64,000 bases of DNA, from positions 116,474 to 180,473 of the forward strand of contig JACPOS010000015.1 in NCBI GenBank assembly GCA_016191395.1. The letters are read 5' to 3'. The notes under the pieces were generated by a model. It saw only the letters and a list, made by a program, of their open reading frames with translations, was not told where the DNA came from and ran no database searches. The stretch is from Chloroflexota bacterium (GTDB lineage Bacteria > Chloroflexota > Limnocylindria > Limnocylindrales > CSP1-4). The position numbers and the translations under genes are program-made. Below, piece after piece: positions 38,895 to 48,400 of the stretch (positions are counted from its first letter, which is position 1; each line of letters begins with the position of its first letter).

Positions 38895-40310
38895 ATGCGA
38901 GTCCACGCGCTCCTCCTGGCGGGCGGCTCCGGCGACCGCTTCGCCGCCGAGATTCCCAAGCAGTTCGTCCGGCTCGCTGGCGAACCCATCCTGTTGCGCA
39001 GCCTGCGAGCCCTTGCCGGCGCGGGGATCGACCGGCTCGTCGTCGTGGCCCACCCGTCCTGGCTGAGCGAGACCCAGGCACTGGTCGACGCGATCGCGAC
39101 GGACTTCCCGGTCCACGTGGTCGCCGGCGGGGCGACACGCAACGAGAGCACACGGAACGGGCTCGCCGCCCTGGACGCGGCGGACGACGACATCGTCGTG
39201 ATCCATGACGCGGTCCGCCCGCTCCTGCCCCAGGAGGTCGTGCTCCGATCGATCGAGCCGATCCTGTCCGGGCGGGCTGACGGCACCGACACCGTGATCC
39301 CGAGCGCGGACACGCTCGTGGTGGTGGAGGGCGACGACGTCGTCGAGATTCCCGATCGAGCTCGGTACCGACGTGGCCAGACACCCCAGAGCTTCCGCTT
39401 CTCCGTGCTGCGCCAGGCATACGCCGCCGCCGGGGCCGTCGGCGACATGTCGGCGACCGACGACTGCAGCCTCGTCCTGCGGTACGTCCCCGGCGTGCGC
39501 CTCGTCGCGGTGCCGGGCGACGAGCTGAACCTGAAGATCACGACGCGGATCGACATGGTCCTTGCCGACCGGATGATCCAGATGCGGACGATGTCCGGGG
39601 CCGCGCAGTCGACGCCCAGTCGGTCGCTCCGGGGCGCGCGGATCCACGTCATCGGCGGCACGGACGGCATCGGCGGCACGATCGCCGAGCTGGCGACGGA
39701 GGCGGGCGCCGCCGTGGTGGTCGATGGGCGCCGGACCGGGCTGGACGTCCGGCAGTACGACGCGGTCGCAGCGCACCTGGACGCCGCCGCGCGACAGCTG
39801 GGGGGCCTCGACCACGTCATCTGCACGGCCGGACTGCTCCGCGTCGGGGCCGCGGCGGACATGACGCCGGCGGAGCTGGCGGAGGTCATCGACGTGAACC
39901 TCGGCGGGAGCCTCAACGTGGCTCGCGCCGCGCACCAGGCGCTGCGCGCGAGCCACGGCTCGCTGACCCTCTTCGCATCGAGCTCGTTCACCCTCGGGCG
40001 CCCGAACTACGTCGCGTATTCGGCGAGCAAGGCGGCCGTGGTCAACCTGGCGCAGGGCCTCGCGGACGAGTGGGCGGCGGACGGCATCCGGGTCAACGCC
40101 ATCAGCCCGGAGCGCACGGACACGCCGATGCGGCGACGCGCATTCCCGGCGGAATCACGGGTCGGGCTGCTCTCGGCGCGGGAGGTGGCCGACGCCACCT
40201 TGCGTCTGCTCCAGACGAACCTGACCGGCCAGGTGCTTGACGTTCGCCGGCTCGACGCGGTCGGCCAGGTCACGGGCGCGCCGGCCGCGGCCGGGCCGGT
40301 GTCCGGCTGA
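38895..40310 (+). CDS. Bifunctional CDP-polyol cytidylyltransferase / SDR reductase (Bcs1/TarI-TarJ-like)
   Basis: 471 residues from the ATG at 38895. The N-terminal IspD/TarI domain (1-235) has LLAGGSGDRF, PKQFVRL and VIHDAVRPLLP. A C-terminal short-chain dehydrogenase (about 245-471) has the cofactor motif GGTDGIGG and catalytic Tyr375/Lys379 in YSASK. The same domain order occurs in Haemophilus Bcs1, which reduces ribulose-5-phosphate and couples it to CTP to give CDP-ribitol. The flanking glycerophosphotransferase-like genes support a CDP-polyol role over IspD isoprenoid synthesis. The exact polyol is not shown. Confidence 0.85.
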   Translation: MRVHALLLAGGSGDRFAAEIPKQFVRLAGEPILLRSLRALAGAGIDRLVVVAHPSWLSETQALVDAIATDFPVHVVAGGATRNESTRNGLAALDAADDDIVVIHDAVRPLLPQEVVLRSIEPILSGRADGTDTVIPSADTLVVVEGDDVVEIPDRARYRRGQTPQSFRFSVLRQAYAAAGAVGDMSATDDCSLVLRYVPGVRLVAVPGDELNLKITTRIDMVLADRMIQMRTMSGAAQSTPSRSLRGARIHVIGGTDGIGGTIAELATEAGAAVVVDGRRTGLDVRQYDAVAAHLDAAARQLGGLDHVICTAGLLRVGAAADMTPAELAEVIDVNLGGSLNVARAAHQALRASHGSLTLFASSSFTLGRPNYVAYSASKAAVVNLAQGLADEWAADGIRVNAISPERTDTPMRRRAFPAESRVGLLSAREVADATLRLLQTNLTGQVLDVRRLDAVGQVTGAPAAAGPVSG

Positions 40311-40353
40311 CGGCGAGGCCCGCACCCCGCATTCGCAGGCACGGGAGCCCGAC

Positions 40354-41499
40354 GTGACCCGGCTGGAGTATCTCGTCGTCGCGCCGATCCTCCGAATGCT
40401 CCGTTGGCTGTTCGGCCTCCTGCCCGTGCGGCCGGGCCGGGTCACCCTCGCAACGGCGCGGCTCTCGTACCTCGACGGCAATCTCCTGTTCATCCATCGC
40501 GCCATTGCGCGCCTGCGCCCGGGGACCGACGTTCGCCTCGTGCTGGAGCCGTACAGCTACGGCTTCTTCGGCAAGGTGCGCTATGCACTCGGGCTCGTTC
40601 GCGGAACGTACCTGCTCGCGACGTCCCGCCTCGTCGTCGTGGACAACGCGTGGCTCCCGGTCCACGTGGCACGCCATCGGGCCGCGACAGAGGTCGTCCA
40701 GGTGTGGCACGCGGAGGGCGCCCTCAAGCGCTTCGGGGTGGACGCGGTGACGCCGCTCGCGGAGCCGGAGCGCACCTTCCTGCATCGCCACTACGACTGG
40801 GTCGTGACGTCCGGCGAAGCGTCGCGAGCGGCCTGGTCGAAGGCGTTCCGCACGCCTGTCGAGCGTGTCCTGCCGCTCGGCACTCCCCGGACGGACCTCT
40901 TCTTCGACGCGGATGCCAAGGCCGCGGCGAAGGCCCGGCTGGTCTCTGCCTACCCCGCGCTGGCCGGCCGCCGCGTGATCCTGTATGCACCGACGTTCCG
41001 CGGCCGAGGCCGCGAGAAGCGACCCAGCGCCGGGCTGGAGGCCACGGAGCTGCGCGCGGCGCTCGCCCCCTTGGATGTCCTCGTGCTGAAGGGCCACCCG
41101 AACCTGGACCCGACGCTGGCGTCCACCGCGGGCTTCGACCTCGTGGTCGACCCGAGCGAGGAGCTCAATGCCCTGCTCCTCACGACGGACATCCTGATCA
41201 CGGACTACTCGTCGGCGATCTTCGACGCGGCGCTCCTCCGCCTCCCGATGGTGCTCCTCGTGGGCGATCTCGCCGAGTACGAGCGGGACCCCGGCCTGTA
41301 CGTGGACTACGCCTCCGACATGGTCGGCACGCAGGTGCGCGATACGGCCGGCGTGATCGAGGCGATCACGACCGGGCGGTTCGACCTGGAGCCCTACCCG
41401 GCGTTCGTGCAGCGTCATCTCGGGCCATCGGACGGCCGGGCGAGCGACCGATTCGTCGAGCGTTTCGTGCCGCCCATCGCCGCACCACTCGGCCGGTGA
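40354..41499 (+). CDS. CDP-glycerol glycerophosphotransferase family protein (TagF/TarL-like), copy 2
   Basis: 381 residues from a GTG with GGGAG at 6-nt spacing. It has a short hydrophobic N-terminus (VAPILRMLRWLFGLL). Domain motifs parallel copy 1: ATEVVQVWHAEGALKRFG, LPLGTPRTDLFFD, ILYAPTFRGRG, LVLKGHPNLD and DILITDYSSAIFDAALL. The two copies are clearly diverged, so one may prime and the other extend the polymer, as TagB and TagF do. It overlaps the next glycosyltransferase gene by 4 bp (GTGA). Confidence 0.88.
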   Translation: MTRLEYLVVAPILRMLRWLFGLLPVRPGRVTLATARLSYLDGNLLFIHRAIARLRPGTDVRLVLEPYSYGFFGKVRYALGLVRGTYLLATSRLVVVDNAWLPVHVARHRAATEVVQVWHAEGALKRFGVDAVTPLAEPERTFLHRHYDWVVTSGEASRAAWSKAFRTPVERVLPLGTPRTDLFFDADAKAAAKARLVSAYPALAGRRVILYAPTFRGRGREKRPSAGLEATELRAALAPLDVLVLKGHPNLDPTLASTAGFDLVVDPSEELNALLLTTDILITDYSSAIFDAALLRLPMVLLVGDLAEYERDPGLYVDYASDMVGTQVRDTAGVIEAITTGRFDLEPYPAFVQRHLGPSDGRASDRFVERFVPPIAAPLGR

Positions 41500-42716
41500 G
41501 CGCGACGGACGGGCATTTGCCGTCTCCGGTCGTGTCGGTCCTGCTGCCGTGCTGGAACGCAGCAGACACGATCGAACGCGCGATCGAGTCGGTGCTCCAG
41601 GAGCGTTCCGTGGACCTCGAGTGCATCGTGGTCGATGACGGATCCACCGACCGCACCGCCGACATCGTGGCCGGCGTCGCAGCCCGCGATGCGCGGGTGA
41701 TCCTCGTGCGGATGCCGACGAACTCCGGGGTGTCGAGCGCCCGCAACGAGGGGCTGTCGCGAGTGCGCGGAACCTGGCTCACGCTGCTCGATGCCGACGA
41801 CCGGTTCCTGCCTGGTGGCCTCGGGGTGCTCGCCCGCGCGGCCGTTGCGACCGACGCTCGCGCCGTGGTCGGGCAGCAGGTCTGGTGGGATGGCCGGCGC
41901 AGGTGGGTCACGTCCCTGTACGACATCCCGGACATCAGGGCGCCGGGGCGCAAGTCCCTCGCGGCCAACCCCGGCCTCGTGTATGCCGTCTCCCCGCACG
42001 CGAAGCTCCTCCACCGGTCGTGCTTCGAGGGCCTGCGCTTCAGCGGCCGCGTCCTCGGCGACCAGCCGTGGATCATCCGCGCACTCATCCGCGCCGGCGT
42101 GGACATCGAGGTGCTCGGCGAGACGGTCTACGAGTGGTACCGCCCGCGAGCCGCCGGCCCGTCCTCCATCACGTCGGCGACACGCGCATCAGCACGGCGG
42201 AGCGTGGAATCGTCGGAGGTCGCCGTCGAGGCGTTCGCAGCGGTGGCGGCGGAGGCGAAGCTCCACCTCGTTGACGCCGGTCGCGATGCGATCCTTGCCC
42301 GGTACGCGGAGCGCCTTCTCCGGGCCGACCTGGGCCTGAACCTGTCGCAGGCGGCTGCGCGCCGCGATCCCGGGACCGCCGAGCTCATCGACAGCATCGG
42401 GGCATTCGTTGCAGCCGTGCCCGCCCGGTACCTGCAGTCCAGCGATGCCCCCGCCCGCGACCTCCTGGAGCCGCCACTCCGGCACTGGCGAGGCCTCGAC
42501 GGGCAGGCTCGGGCCGCCTATGCCCAACTCGTCGCGACGGTGCTGGGCGCTGACCCGGCGTGCGCCTCGCGACGGCCGTTTCTCGCCCGCATCGGCCTGG
42601 CTGCCGGCCTGCATGCACGGAGCCGGCTCGCGCACCTCCTGGCAGCGGCGCTGCTCACGGCCCAGTGGTTGCTCGAGGGCGCCGCGCGGCGATTCCGCCG
42701 GTGGCGGACGCGCTGA
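41496..42716 (+). CDS. Family 2 glycosyltransferase
   Basis: 406 residues from a GTG overlapping the preceding stop. The GT-A domain occupies residues 1-230: VSVLLPCWNAADTIERAIES, IVVDDGSTDRTADIV, and the metal-binding LLDADDRF. The C-terminal 180 residues are helical and end in a basic hydrophobic stretch (ALLTAQWLLEGAARRFRRWR) that may associate with the membrane. Translational coupling to the polyol-phosphate transferase suggests it decorates or links the same polymer. Acceptor and sugar are unknown. Confidence 0.87.
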   Translation: MSATDGHLPSPVVSVLLPCWNAADTIERAIESVLQERSVDLECIVVDDGSTDRTADIVAGVAARDARVILVRMPTNSGVSSARNEGLSRVRGTWLTLLDADDRFLPGGLGVLARAAVATDARAVVGQQVWWDGRRRWVTSLYDIPDIRAPGRKSLAANPGLVYAVSPHAKLLHRSCFEGLRFSGRVLGDQPWIIRALIRAGVDIEVLGETVYEWYRPRAAGPSSITSATRASARRSVESSEVAVEAFAAVAAEAKLHLVDAGRDAILARYAERLLRADLGLNLSQAAARRDPGTAELIDSIGAFVAAVPARYLQSSDAPARDLLEPPLRHWRGLDGQARAAYAQLVATVLGADPACASRRPFLARIGLAAGLHARSRLAHLLAAALLTAQWLLEGAARRFRRWRTR

Positions 42717-42746
42717 CGGGACGGGCCCGCGCCCTGGTGCGACCGA

Positions 42747-43316
42747 TCAGCCGGCGCGGCGGCGGATGCGCGAGAGAACGGCGAACACGAGGCCGGCGGC
42801 GGCTCCGAACGCGAGCGCGCCGCGCCAGTCGAATAGGACCCGCATCTCGCCGGAAACCCGTCGGGCAACAAGGAACATCACGGCGCTCTGTGATGCGCGC
42901 ACGTCGGCCGCGATGACGACCCGCGCGGCGCCGCGATCCAGCTGGACCTGGCGCGCAAGGATCGATCGCGCATAGCCGCGGCTGACCTCGACCGTGTCGG
43001 CCATCACGGCGCCGACGGCGCCTCGATCCACCGAGAGATGCTCGGCACGCACGGCGCCCACGGCGCCCGTGTCGACCGTCACCCGCGAACCCTCGACGCG
43101 CCCCACGGCGCTGAGCCGCAGCGCTACCGCGTCCGCCTCCAGGGAGGCGCCGTCCTCGGCCACGGCCGGCTCGGACGGCACGCTCCGTTCCGGCGCGACG
43201 TCCGTCACCGCTGCAGCGGCCGGAGCCGCCGCGACGGCCTGAGCGGTTGCGCGGGACGGCTTGCGCCGAGCGCGCCGGCGCTTCGGGACCGTCGTCGATG
43301 GATCGTCTTCGGCCAT
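42747..43316 (-). CDS. Tail-anchored protein with six 15-residue repeats
   Basis: 189 residues from the ATG at 43316, just upstream of the divergent DUF3048 gene. The N-terminus (1-60) is basic then acidic and disordered-looking. Residues 63-152 are six tandem 15-residue repeats; examples are RVTVDTGAVGAVRAE (78-92), HLSVDRGAVGAVMAD (93-107) and QVQLDRGAARVVIAA (123-137). The period and the alternating hydrophobic pattern suggest a beta-solenoid, as in bactofilin-like scaffolds. One C-terminal helix (about 167-183) with a basic end anchors it in the membrane. Function unknown; a scaffold for surface polymer assembly is possible. Confidence 0.75.
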   Translation of the reverse strand: MAEDDPSTTVPKRRRARRKPSRATAQAVAAAPAAAAVTDVAPERSVPSEPAVAEDGASLEADAVALRLSAVGRVEGSRVTVDTGAVGAVRAEHLSVDRGAVGAVMADTVEVSRGYARSILARQVQLDRGAARVVIAADVRASQSAVMFLVARRVSGEMRVLFDWRGALAFGAAAGLVFAVLSRIRRRAG

Positions 43317-43379
43317 TCCTGCCTCCGCCTCCAGCCAGCGCCCGATTCGCACGTCGTCGCAGAGTATTCTGCGCCGCGC

Positions 43380-44618
43380 GTGGCTCCATCGACACCCAGC
43401 AGGTCCGGCTCGCGGCATCGCGGCTTCGTCGGGCTCCTCGGCCTGGCGCTGGCGACGCTTGCCATCGTGCTGGTCTGGCAGGTGGTGGTGCCGCTCTCGA
43501 GCAGCAACGCGACGGCGACAGGGTCGCCGGGTGCCGGGTCCGCCCTGGCCTCGACGGGCGTCGTGCTGCCATCGGCTACGGCCGTGCCGCCGACCCAGGC
43601 GACGCCGACGGTTCCGCCTCCCATCCCAACGCCGACGCCGCGCACGGTGCCCGGTCCGCTGACGGGCCTGCCCGTGAGCCCCGAGGCGGCGCTCCAGCGC
43701 GTGATGGCGGTGATGGTCGACGACGACGTGCACGCTCGGCCGCAGTCCGGGTTCAACGCCGCCGCCATCGTGTGGCAGGCTCCCGCGGAAGGCGGCGTAC
43801 CGCGCTACATGATGGTCTTCCAGGATCGGATCCCCGCCGGCGTGGGCCCGATCCGGAGCGCGCGGCAGTACTTCATCGAGTGGGCGGCCGAGTGGCGGGC
43901 GATGTACGTCCATCACGGCGGCTCGCCCCAGGCCAAGGCCACGCTGTACGCCAAGGGCAGCGGCCAGTGGGTGTACAACGCGGACGGGTTCCGCTGGACC
44001 GGCCAGTACCTGTGGCGGACCACGGACCGGTCGCCGCCGCACAACGTCTACACGGACGGGGCGAACCTCCGGAAGCTCGCGTCCCGCGTCCACGCCCCCG
44101 ACGGGCCGATCACGCCGATCTGGAGCTTCGGCCCGGGCCGGGCAGCGGCGCTCCGTCCTTCCGGCGCAACGATCACCGTTGTCTACCCGTACGAGACGAT
44201 CACCTACCGCTACGACGCGGCGACGAACCGCTATGTGCGCTACATCAACACGTCGACGACGCCCCAGGTGGATGGGGACGACGGGCAGATCGTTGCGCCG
44301 ACGAACGTCGTGATCCTGCGGATGCGGTTCGGTCCACTCAACGACGGTGCCCCCAGCAAGCACCGGCTGGAGGCATGGGACGTCGGCAAGGGCGAGGCGT
44401 GGATCTCCACGAACGGCGTGACGGTCAAGGGCACCTGGAAGAAGAAGTCTCCGACCGCACCCACGATCCTGTTCGGTCCCGACGGGAAGCCGTTCACGCT
44501 CACCGCCGGCCAGACGTTCGTGCAGGTGCTGCCGCTGTACGACTCGTTCACCCTCACCGCAGGCGTGCCGGCCACTTGGCAGCCGCCGATGCAGGTCAGG
44601 GCGATTCCGCCGCTCTAG
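43380..44618 (+). CDS. DUF3048 (YerB-like) extracytoplasmic protein
   Basis: 412 residues from a GTG at 43380. A signal-anchor helix (about 18-37) precedes a Thr/Pro linker (60-90) and the DUF3048 domain: LTGLPVSPEAALQRVMAVMV, IVWQAPAEGGVPRYMMVFQD, and PAGVGPIRSARQYFIEWAAE. The C-terminal part (WRTTDRSPPHNVYTD through the end) is the second conserved block of the family. YerB-type proteins are exported and of unknown function. The stop overlaps that of the convergent mannosyltransferase gene (CTAG). Confidence 0.88.
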   Translation: MAPSTPSRSGSRHRGFVGLLGLALATLAIVLVWQVVVPLSSSNATATGSPGAGSALASTGVVLPSATAVPPTQATPTVPPPIPTPTPRTVPGPLTGLPVSPEAALQRVMAVMVDDDVHARPQSGFNAAAIVWQAPAEGGVPRYMMVFQDRIPAGVGPIRSARQYFIEWAAEWRAMYVHHGGSPQAKATLYAKGSGQWVYNADGFRWTGQYLWRTTDRSPPHNVYTDGANLRKLASRVHAPDGPITPIWSFGPGRAAALRPSGATITVVYPYETITYRYDAATNRYVRYINTSTTPQVDGDDGQIVAPTNVVILRMRFGPLNDGAPSKHRLEAWDVGKGEAWISTNGVTVKGTWKKKSPTAPTILFGPDGKPFTLTAGQTFVQVLPLYDSFTLTAGVPATWQPPMQVRAIPPL

Positions 44619-45427
44619 GCGCTCCGACCCGCGCCAGGTCCCTGGCCGCTCGACCCGCCGTGGTGATCGGCACGCGACCGGCGCAGCCGACGGCGGCGGA
44701 GCTCGTCCCAGCGCAGGCGGACGACGACGAGCAGTGCCTCCACGATGATCCGGCGGGACATCTTGGAGTGCCCCACCCGTCGGTCCTGGAACGTGATCGG
44801 CACCTCATGCACGCGCGCCCCGTGGCGGCTCGCGCGATAGGTCATCTCGATCTGGAAGACATACCCGCCGGCGTGCACGCCATCGAACGGGATGGAGGCA
44901 AGCGTGGTCGCACGCCACGCCTTGAACCCGCCGGTCAGGTCGTTCGGCCGCAGGCTCAGGACGACGCGGGCGAAGATGCTGCCCAGGCGCGAGATGAGGC
45001 GTCGCCCCAGGCCCCAGTCGAGCACGCGGCCGCCGCGCACGTAGCGGCTGCCGATCACGAGGTCCGCGCGATCGTCGGTGATGGGCGCGATCAGGGCGGG
45101 CAGCGTGCCGGGATCGTGCGACCAGTCGGCGTCCATCTGCACGAGCGAGGTGGCACCCGCGTCGAGCGCGACGCGAAAGCCGTCGAGATATGCCCGCCCC
45201 AGGCCTGCCTTGCCCGGCCGGTGCCGGACCCGGATTCGCGGATTGATCGCTGCGAGCTCGTCCGCGAGCTGGCCAGTCCCGTCCGGCGAGTTGTCATCGA
45301 CGACGAGGAGGGTCGCGCCGGGCAATGCCGCGAGGATCGCGCCCGCGATGCCGGGCAGGTTCTCCGCTTCCTCGTAGGTCGGCAGCACGACCCATGTCCC
45401 GTCACCCGCCGCCTTCTGGTCTGTCAT
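44615..45427 (-). CDS. Polyprenol-phosphate mannosyltransferase (Ppm1/Dpm1-like)
   Basis: 270 residues from the ATG at 45427; the longer frame runs into upstream sequence without a site. The GT2 fold shows VVLPTYEEAENLPGIAGAI, LLVVDDNSPDGTG, LVQMDADWSHDP and the C-terminal GARVHEVPITFQDRRVGHSK, all hallmarks of dolichol/polyprenol-phosphate mannose synthases. There is no C-terminal membrane helix, so it is the soluble form. It moves mannose from GDP-mannose to a lipid carrier for glycosylation outside the membrane. No mannosyltransferase user is in the window. Confidence 0.9.
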   Translation of the reverse strand: MTDQKAAGDGTWVVLPTYEEAENLPGIAGAILAALPGATLLVVDDNSPDGTGQLADELAAINPRIRVRHRPGKAGLGRAYLDGFRVALDAGATSLVQMDADWSHDPGTLPALIAPITDDRADLVIGSRYVRGGRVLDWGLGRRLISRLGSIFARVVLSLRPNDLTGGFKAWRATTLASIPFDGVHAGGYVFQIEMTYRASRHGARVHEVPITFQDRRVGHSKMSRRIIVEALLVVVRLRWDELRRRRLRRSRADHHGGSSGQGPGAGRSA

Positions 45428-45471
45428 CGGGGACGAGTGTACGGTCGAGGCGCGCTCCGACCCGCCGCGCG

Positions 45472-48400
45472 CTATCGCAGGACCTCGAGCGCGTCGACGT
45501 CCACCCGCGGGCGGCCGGGGGTGCCGACGACCACGATCCGAAGCGTATGGAAGCCGCTCACGGACCACGTCTTCGCGAACGCCACCCGCCGGAACGAGGT
45601 CGCAGCCGCGTACGTGTCCACCGTGGCGACGAGGACGCCGTCGAGGTAGACCAGCGCGGCGCCGTGATCGGCGGCGAGCGTTGTCACCCAGGCGATGGAC
45701 CGGCCCGTGAACGCGTAGGTGGCACTTGCCCCCGCGGTGGTCGCGAAGCGATCCGAGTCACCCGAATAGCCAGTGCCGGCACCGTTCGTCCATGTCCCCT
45801 TCCAGGAGATCCCGGTGCTGGCCTGCTGCGGCAGGTACGGTCTGATCACCGGTCCCACGACCCAGGCACCCACGTTGCCGGCATTGTCCCTTGCTCGCAC
45901 CTGGAAGCGGTAGCTGTGGCCTGGCGTCAGGCTGAGCTCCACGGTCGGGGTCGCAACGTCGGTTCCGAACAGGGCATAGGCGCCGCCGTCGATGCTGCGC
46001 TTGATGTCGTAGCTCCGGATGCCTGCGCCGCCTGGGTCCTTCCCCGCGAGGTTGAGCGATGCGGGCAGGTCCGCCGTGGTGGACGTCGATCCCAGGCTCA
46101 CCCCGGCGAGCAGCGCGACCTTCGGGGTTGCAGCGGTCGGCGCCGACCGATCGATGAGCAGGGTCGCCGCGTTGATCCGCACGGCCGGGCCCGAGTTCGC
46201 GACTGCATCCGACACCGTCCCCGCCTTGAGGCCGAGCGTGACCGTGCCTGCACTGCACCTGGTCAGCGTGATGGTGAACGTCGTACCGTCGCCCACGGGC
46301 GCACCAACGACGCAGCCCGTCGCGGTTCCGGAGCGAACGAGGTCCGAGGCCGACAGGCCACTGATCTGACCGCCGAAGGTCAGCGTCCAGACCGGCTTCG
46401 TTGCGTTCGTCGAGGGTGCCGGCGGCGTGAACGAGCGGACGTCGGTGGGGCTGGCGTCGCGGACGATCACCCCGGTGAGCAGGATCTGGGACGCGTTCAC
46501 CGGGCTGGCGGACGGCGCGCTGTAGGTCGCTCCGCCGTCGATGCCCTGGAGCTGCAGGACGTACGTGCCGGCGGGAACCTTCACGCCCTTGACCCTGCCG
46601 TTCCAGTCATACGCGTGAGCGCCCGAGCCGGTGCCGCTGAGGCTCACCGCGCCGACGAGCGTCCCATCGATCCGGAAGACACGGAGCGCGAGACGGTCGA
46701 ACGTGCGGTTGTTGGTCCAGGTCAGGTGGAGCGTGTCGTGATCACCGTCGCCGTTCGGCGTCATGACGCGCAGGCCGCCGCCGTTGAGCTGCATGTCCGT
46801 GATCCCGGCAGCGACGCGCGTGGCGTAGACCGGGCGCCGGGGGCCCACGTTGACCTTGCCGTTCCCCGACGCGGCGACCCAGCCGCCCACCTGCATCGGA
46901 TCGACGGGCGACCACTGCCGGACCGGACCCGTGACCTGGAACCACAGGTACCCTTGGGCGACCACCGGACCGCCGGTAACGAGGAGTGCGTCGCCCGCCG
47001 CCAGCGTGGTCACGACCGACGCCCCGGTGGAGGGGCTGGTGCGCATGCGCAGCCCATCGATCAGGACGCTCGCGAAGCTGCCGACGGTGATCCCGCCGGG
47101 GGGATCCACGTTCGCCGAGGATGCGGCCGCGTACCAGCCGGAGGTGTTGCCGTGCACGTCCGTGGCACGGATGCGAAAGGCGTACGTTCGGCCGTCCGAC
47201 CCGAGATAGATGCTGCTGGTCAGGGTCGTGCCGGTGAGCCAGGCTGCCCACGGGCCGCGGTCGACCGACACCTGGACGTCGTAGCCGCGGATGGCACTGT
47301 CGTCCCACGAGCTCCAGGCGACGCGGAAACCAGCGTCGCGCTGGCTCTGCGCGAGCGTCGCCACGCCGACGACCGGGGGCGTCTTGTCGACCCCTCGGAA
47401 CTTGTCGACGAGCGCCTGGCGGAGCTCCGGCCGGACGCCGTCGTAGCCGAGGGCCCAGATGCCGACGCCGCGGAGCGAGGCCCGGTTCACCAGGTCGTAG
47501 CGCAGGCGGAGTGACGCCGCGTCGTCGTAGTACAGCTCGCGCCACGCGGTGACGCAGCCGTACGTGCTGGTGCACGTCTCCTTTCGATATGCCGTCCAGG
47601 GCGCCTGCTCGACCGGATCCCACCTGCGTCCGTACCGGGCGACCAGATCGGCCACCTGGCTGTACGTCGGATCGGCCACGCCGCCGTACTTGGTTCCCGA
47701 GATGGTGGGAGCGTTCGGGGCGTTGGACGCGGTGGACCACGCGCGCCCGTAGTAGGGCACGCCGAGGATCACCTTCGACGGCGAGATCTTCGCCGTGTAG
47801 GCATTCACCGTGTCGTTCAGGTCGTAGCGTGGACCGGTCAGCGGCGAGATGGACCCGGCGTTCGCCGAGCTGTCGGTCCGGTAGTCGTAGGCCATGACGA
47901 AGACCGCATCCGCGCCCCCGGGCGCGGTTGCGTCCACGATCGGGTAGTTGCCGATGGTCCCGAGCGTGTCGAACGTCAGCTGGTACCCGGGGGCCGCCCT
48001 GTTCAGCTCGCTCCGGATCGACCGGACCAGGGCGGTGAACTCGTCCGAATAGCCGGCGACGATCGGCTCGAAGTCCAGGTTGATGCCGTCAGCCCCGCGG
48101 TCGCGAACCGCGGCGGCCGCCGCCTTCGCCAGTCTGGAGCGGGCCGTGGCGCTGCCCAGCAGGCTGGCCTGCCGCGCAGCGCCGCTGCTGCTCCAGGCGA
48201 AGCACGAGATCGTCAGGACGACGCGCGTCTGGTTCGCGTGGGCGTCGTTGATGATGGAGGTCATCCGGGAGCTCGTCCAGCCGCCCCAACCGGTCGTGGT
48301 GGTCCCGTCCGCATCGAACCTGTCCAGGGCACCCGACGACTGGCAGCCGACACCGAAGTAGGCGATGGTGGACAGGGTCCCGTAGTCGATCGTCGTGCTG

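Noticed and set aside
38895..39600. Calling the cytidylyltransferase domain a true IspD
   Set aside because: The fused reductase and the flanking polyol-phosphate transferase genes fit a Bcs1/TarI role better; no IspF or other isoprenoid gene is adjacent.
45325..47514. A 729-codon plus-strand open frame
   Set aside because: Antisense shadow of the GH18 gene, with low-complexity Arg/Ala-rich translation.
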